From Pseudorhodoferax sp032153935 (GTDB lineage Bacteria > Pseudomonadota > Gammaproteobacteria > Burkholderiales > Burkholderiaceae_C), in the NCBI RefSeq assembly GCF_964253035.1, contig NZ_CAXUQL020000001.1, positions 434,001 through 498,000 on the forward strand: 64,000 nt of DNA. Direction: 5' to 3'. A program made the translations under genes and the position numbers. Shown here piece after piece: positions 61,688 through 64,000 of the stretch. Each line of letters starts with the position of its first letter. The stretch's first letter is position 1. The notes under the pieces are model-generated. The model was given only the letters and a program-made list of their open reading frames with translations, made no database searches and was not told the origin of the DNA.

Positions 61688-62854
61688 TCAGTGTCCTGAG
61701 AGGGCCCGCATCTCGGCGTAGAGGTCGGCCTTGCCCTCGAAGCCGATGCCCGGCAGCTCTGGCATCGTAATGTGGCCGGCCTCCACGCGCACGCCGTCCG
61801 GAAAGCCGCCGTAGGGCTGGAACAGGTCGGGGTAGGACTCGTTGCCGCCCAGGCCCAGGCCGGCCGCGATGTTCAGCGACATCTGGTGGCCGCCGTGCGG
61901 GATGCAGCGGCGCCACGACCAGCCGTAGCTCTTGAGCATCTCCAGCGTGCGCAGGTACTCCACGAGGCCGTAGCTCAGCGCGCAATCGAACTGCAGCCAG
62001 TCGCGGTCCGAGCGCATGCCGCCGTAGCGGATCAGGTTGCGCGCGTCCTGCATGGAGAACAGGTTCTCGCCCGTGGCCATGGGGCCGTCGTAGTGCTCGG
62101 CCAGGCGGGCCTGCAGTTCGTAGTCGAGCGGGTCGCCGGCCTCCTCGTACCAGAACAGCGGGTACTGGCGCAGCGCCTTGGCATAGGCGATGGCGGTCGG
62201 CAGGTCGAACCGGCCGTTGGCGTCCACGGCCAGCTGGCAGCCGGGCGGCAGCATCTTGAGCACGGCCTCGATGCGCGCGCAATCCTCAGCCAGCGGCGCG
62301 CCGCCGATCTTCATCTTGACCACCGTGTAGCCGCGGTCGAGGTAGCCCTGCATCTCGGCCTTCAGGCCCTCCAGGCCCTTGCCCGGGTGGTAATAGCCGC
62401 CGGCCGCGTAGACGAACACGCGTGGGTCGGCCTGCGTGCCCTGGCGCTCGGCCAGCAGCCGGAACAGCGGCTTGTTCTCGATCTTGGCGACCGCGTCCCA
62501 GATCGCCATGTCGATGGTGCCCATGGCCACCGAGCGCTCGCCGTGGCCGCCCGGCTTCTCGTTCCTGAACATCGTGGTCCAGACCTTGTGCGCGTCGAGG
62601 TTGTCGCGCGCATCGTCGCGCAGGCTGTCGGGCGCGGCCTCCAGGATGCGCGGCGCGAAGCGCTCGCGGATCAGCCCGCCCTGGCCGTAGCGGCCGTTGG
62701 AGTTGAAGCCGTAGCCGACCACCGGCCTGCCGTCGCGGACCACGTCGGTGACGACGGCCACCAGGCTCAGCGTCATCTTGGAAAAGTCGATGAAGGCGTT
62801 GGCGATCGGCGAGGCGATCGGGGCGGTGCGTTCGAGGATGTTGACGATGCGCAT
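61688..62854 (-). CDS. tarD: D(-)-tartrate dehydratase
   Basis: A 388-residue enolase-superfamily enzyme that dehydrates D-tartrate to oxaloacetate. TVVKMKIGG holds Lys180 and the catalytic Lys182; metal ligands Asp211 (VDANGRF), Glu237 (WYEEAGDP) and Glu263 (TGENLF) and base His320 (PHGGHQMS) match the arrangement in Bradyrhizobium TarD with a constant offset of two. The N-terminal capping domain begins MRIVNILERTAPIASPIANA. The ATG at 62854 is preferred; longer frames overlap the divergent LysR gene. A Bug receptor or tartrate transporter is not adjacent within this window. Confidence 0.9.
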   Translation of the reverse strand: MRIVNILERTAPIASPIANAFIDFSKMTLSLVAVVTDVVRDGRPVVGYGFNSNGRYGQGGLIRERFAPRILEAAPDSLRDDARDNLDAHKVWTTMFRNEKPGGHGERSVAMGTIDMAIWDAVAKIENKPLFRLLAERQGTQADPRVFVYAAGGYYHPGKGLEGLKAEMQGYLDRGYTVVKMKIGGAPLAEDCARIEAVLKMLPPGCQLAVDANGRFDLPTAIAYAKALRQYPLFWYEEAGDPLDYELQARLAEHYDGPMATGENLFSMQDARNLIRYGGMRSDRDWLQFDCALSYGLVEYLRTLEMLKSYGWSWRRCIPHGGHQMSLNIAAGLGLGGNESYPDLFQPYGGFPDGVRVEAGHITMPELPGIGFEGKADLYAEMRALSGH

Positions 62855-62948
62855 GGCGGGTTCCTGTTGAAGTGGCGCCATCGTAGGCAAGCTCCAGGAA
62901 TCTCTGAAGTGGTATGTTTTCTCCACCAGCATTCCATTCGGAGATGCC

Positions 62949-63932
62949 ATGCATCCGTTCGATCCCACCTCCCTGCGCCTGTTCGTCGCCGTCTGCGAGG
63001 AACGCAACATCGCGCTGGCCGCGCAGCGCGAGGCCATCGTGCCCTCGGCCGTCAGCAAGCGCATCGCGCAGATGGAGGCCCAGGCCGGCACGCCGCTGCT
63101 CGCGCGCGGCCGGCGCGGCGTGGCGCTCACGCCGGCCGGCGAGACGCTGTGGCGCTACGCGCGCGAGGCGCTGCAGCTGCTCGAGCGCATGCAGGCCGAG
63201 CTCACGGCCTATGCCGAGGGCGTGCAGGGCCAGGTGCGCGTGTTCGCCAGCATGTCGGCGCTGGCGCAGTTCCTGCCCGCGGACGTGGGCCGCTTCGCGC
63301 GCGACTACGCCCAGGTGCGCGTGAGCATGGAGGAGCGCGAGATCTGGGAGGTGGTGCGCGGCGTGGAGGAAGGCCGGGCCGACATCGGCGTGTGCTGGGA
63401 CGCGGTGGACCTGGGCCGGCTGCAGCGCTTCGCCTACCGCGAAGACCGGCTCGCCGTGGTGCTGCCCGCCGGCCACGCGCTGGCCGGGCGCAAGCGCCTG
63501 CGCTTCGCCGACACGCTGGACCACGAGCACGTGGACATCCTCGGCCGCAGCATCATGAAGACCACGCAGCAGCGCCAGGCTGCCATCGCCGGCAAACCGC
63601 TGCGCACGCGGCTGCAGGCCGCCACGGTGGACGCGGCCTGCCGCATCGTCGCGGCGCAGCTGGCGCTGGCCATCGTCCCGCGCGAGGAGGCGCGGCTGTT
63701 CGAGCAGCCGCTGGGCCTGGCCGTGGTGCCGCTGGCCGACGACTGGGCGAAGCGGCGCTTCGTGCTGGCGGTGCGCGACGCCAAGGCGCTGGCGCCGGCC
63801 GCGCGGCTGCTGCTGGACAGCCTGCGCGCCGGGCCGCAGGAGGGCGTCAGGCCGGCTGGCCCGGGGGTGCCGGCAGAGGCTGCGGCAGCCCCACCTCGCC
63901 GCGCACCTCGCCGCGCACCTCGGCGCGCGTGA
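62949..63932 (+). CDS. LysR-family regulator, divergent from tarD
   Basis: A 327-residue LysR protein. The N-terminal helix-turn-helix (LRLFVAVCEERNIALAAQRE, VPSAVSKRIAQMEAQAG) is complete, and residues 90-295 make the effector domain. It diverges from tarD with 94 bases between the start codons, so it probably regulates tartrate use. CGGAG precedes the ATG by 6 bases. The last 35 residues are low-complexity (ends RRAPRRAPRRA) because the gene overlaps a convergent gene by 86 bases there. Confidence 0.92.
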   Translation: MHPFDPTSLRLFVAVCEERNIALAAQREAIVPSAVSKRIAQMEAQAGTPLLARGRRGVALTPAGETLWRYAREALQLLERMQAELTAYAEGVQGQVRVFASMSALAQFLPADVGRFARDYAQVRVSMEEREIWEVVRGVEEGRADIGVCWDAVDLGRLQRFAYREDRLAVVLPAGHALAGRKRLRFADTLDHEHVDILGRSIMKTTQQRQAAIAGKPLRTRLQAATVDAACRIVAAQLALAIVPREEARLFEQPLGLAVVPLADDWAKRRFVLAVRDAKALAPAARLLLDSLRAGPQEGVRPAGPGVPAEAAAAPPRRAPRRAPRRA

Positions 63933-64000
63933 GCGGCAGGTATTCAGGGTGCTCGCGAGCGATGAAGGCGATCAGCCCTTCGCGCAGGAAGCAGCGCAGG
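63847..64000 (-). CDS. partial CDS at right edge, C-terminal 50 residues
   Basis: On the minus strand an open frame enters from the right edge and ends at a TCA-encoded TGA at 63847-63849. The visible sequence RCFLREGLIAFIAREHPEYL then TRAEVRGEVRGEV and a PLPAPPGQPA end looks like a coding C-terminus (helix, short linker, Pro-rich tail). The family is not recognised. The 12-base tandem repeat at 63892-63927 encodes its RGEV repeats. It overlaps the LysR end. Confidence 0.55.
   Translation of the reverse strand, partial: LRCFLREGLIAFIAREHPEYLPLTRAEVRGEVRGEVGLPQPLPAPPGQPA
63892..63927. repeat. 12-base tandem repeat, three copies
   Basis: CACCTCGCCGCG is repeated at 63892-63903 and 63904-63915, with an imperfect third copy (CACCTCGGCGCG) at 63916-63927. 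It lies in the overlap of the LysR and right-edge genes, encoding RRAP repeats on plus and RGEV repeats on minus. Unit length is a multiple of three, so copy-number change keeps both frames. Confidence 0.85.

Noticed and set aside
56856..61699. Very long open frames in other frames (for example 57128-61699 plus and 56856-59594 minus)
   Set aside because: They run antisense or out of frame to gor, amn and the GGDEF gene, are low-complexity Arg/Ala/Gly-rich, and match no family. This is normal in very GC-rich DNA.

Overview
The window is very GC-rich, densely coded DNA from a Betaproteobacterium, most likely a member of the Comamonadaceae (Burkholderiales). Two Bug-type tripartite tricarboxylate receptors, a YibF-like GST, an OhrR/Ohr pair, a PglL-type pilin glycosylation locus and the general gene content fit that family. 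The assignment is an inference from gene content, not from a marker-gene comparison. No rRNA, tRNA, insertion sequence, CRISPR array or prophage was recognised. It is ordinary chromosome with a few accessory-looking patches.

Layout. 1-6100: a truncated Bug receptor, TspO, an acyl-CoA dehydrogenase, then a LysR regulator divergent from a TauD-like dioxygenase, Bug receptor and isocitrate-lyase-family operon. 6050-9060: a Bcr/CflA drug transporter, a small secreted protein and a lipoprotein glycerophosphodiesterase. 9100-14620: an OmpR/histidine kinase pair next to an ArnT-like transferase, a polyprenyl-phosphate glycosyltransferase and a UPF0104 membrane protein, which look like an envelope-lipid modification module. 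14640-18500: a GNAT enzyme, a class A beta-lactamase, an orphan 538-residue protein and a GAFTGA-less mini AAA+ protein. 18520-22310: small enzymes, a DM13 protein, GltS and an orphan ParB-like protein. 22510-25790: a large lipoprotein with five Ig-like units and about fourteen Ycf48-like propeller blades. 25900-32370: a TetR-controlled RND efflux operon.

32380-42740 is mostly housekeeping: a rhombosortase-like protease, a heptose-phosphate adenylyltransferase, a degenerate HD-GYP protein, a ferritin-like di-iron protein, GST, PurB, YaeQ, a yybP-ykoY riboswitch with TerC, a BepA-like protease and MoaC. 42710-46690 holds two adjacent PglL/TfpO-like O-oligosaccharyltransferases and type IV pilin PilA, with visibly lower GC, a sigma-54 promoter and a strong terminator. 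46870-51810: IF-1, an RluF-like pseudouridine synthase, AqpZ and heat-shock-promoted HtpG. 51810-64000: SrkA, Ohr/OhrR, PncC, PgpA, an acyl-CoA ligase, glutathione reductase, AMP nucleosidase, a diguanylate cyclase, a holin-fold membrane protein, D-tartrate dehydratase with a divergent LysR regulator, and a cut-off gene at the right edge.

Two genome-style features recur. Several genes have a TANNNT-like -10 hexamer 6 to 9 bases before the start codon and no Shine-Dalgarno sequence, suggesting leaderless or near-leaderless mRNAs. Convergent neighbours often overlap by 4 to 86 bases. The strongest candidates for something undescribed are the 16-18.5 kb pair (orphan 538-residue protein plus GAFTGA-less mini AAA+ protein, sharing a 12-base upstream motif), the Ig/propeller lipoprotein, and the twin-ligase pilin glycosylation locus.
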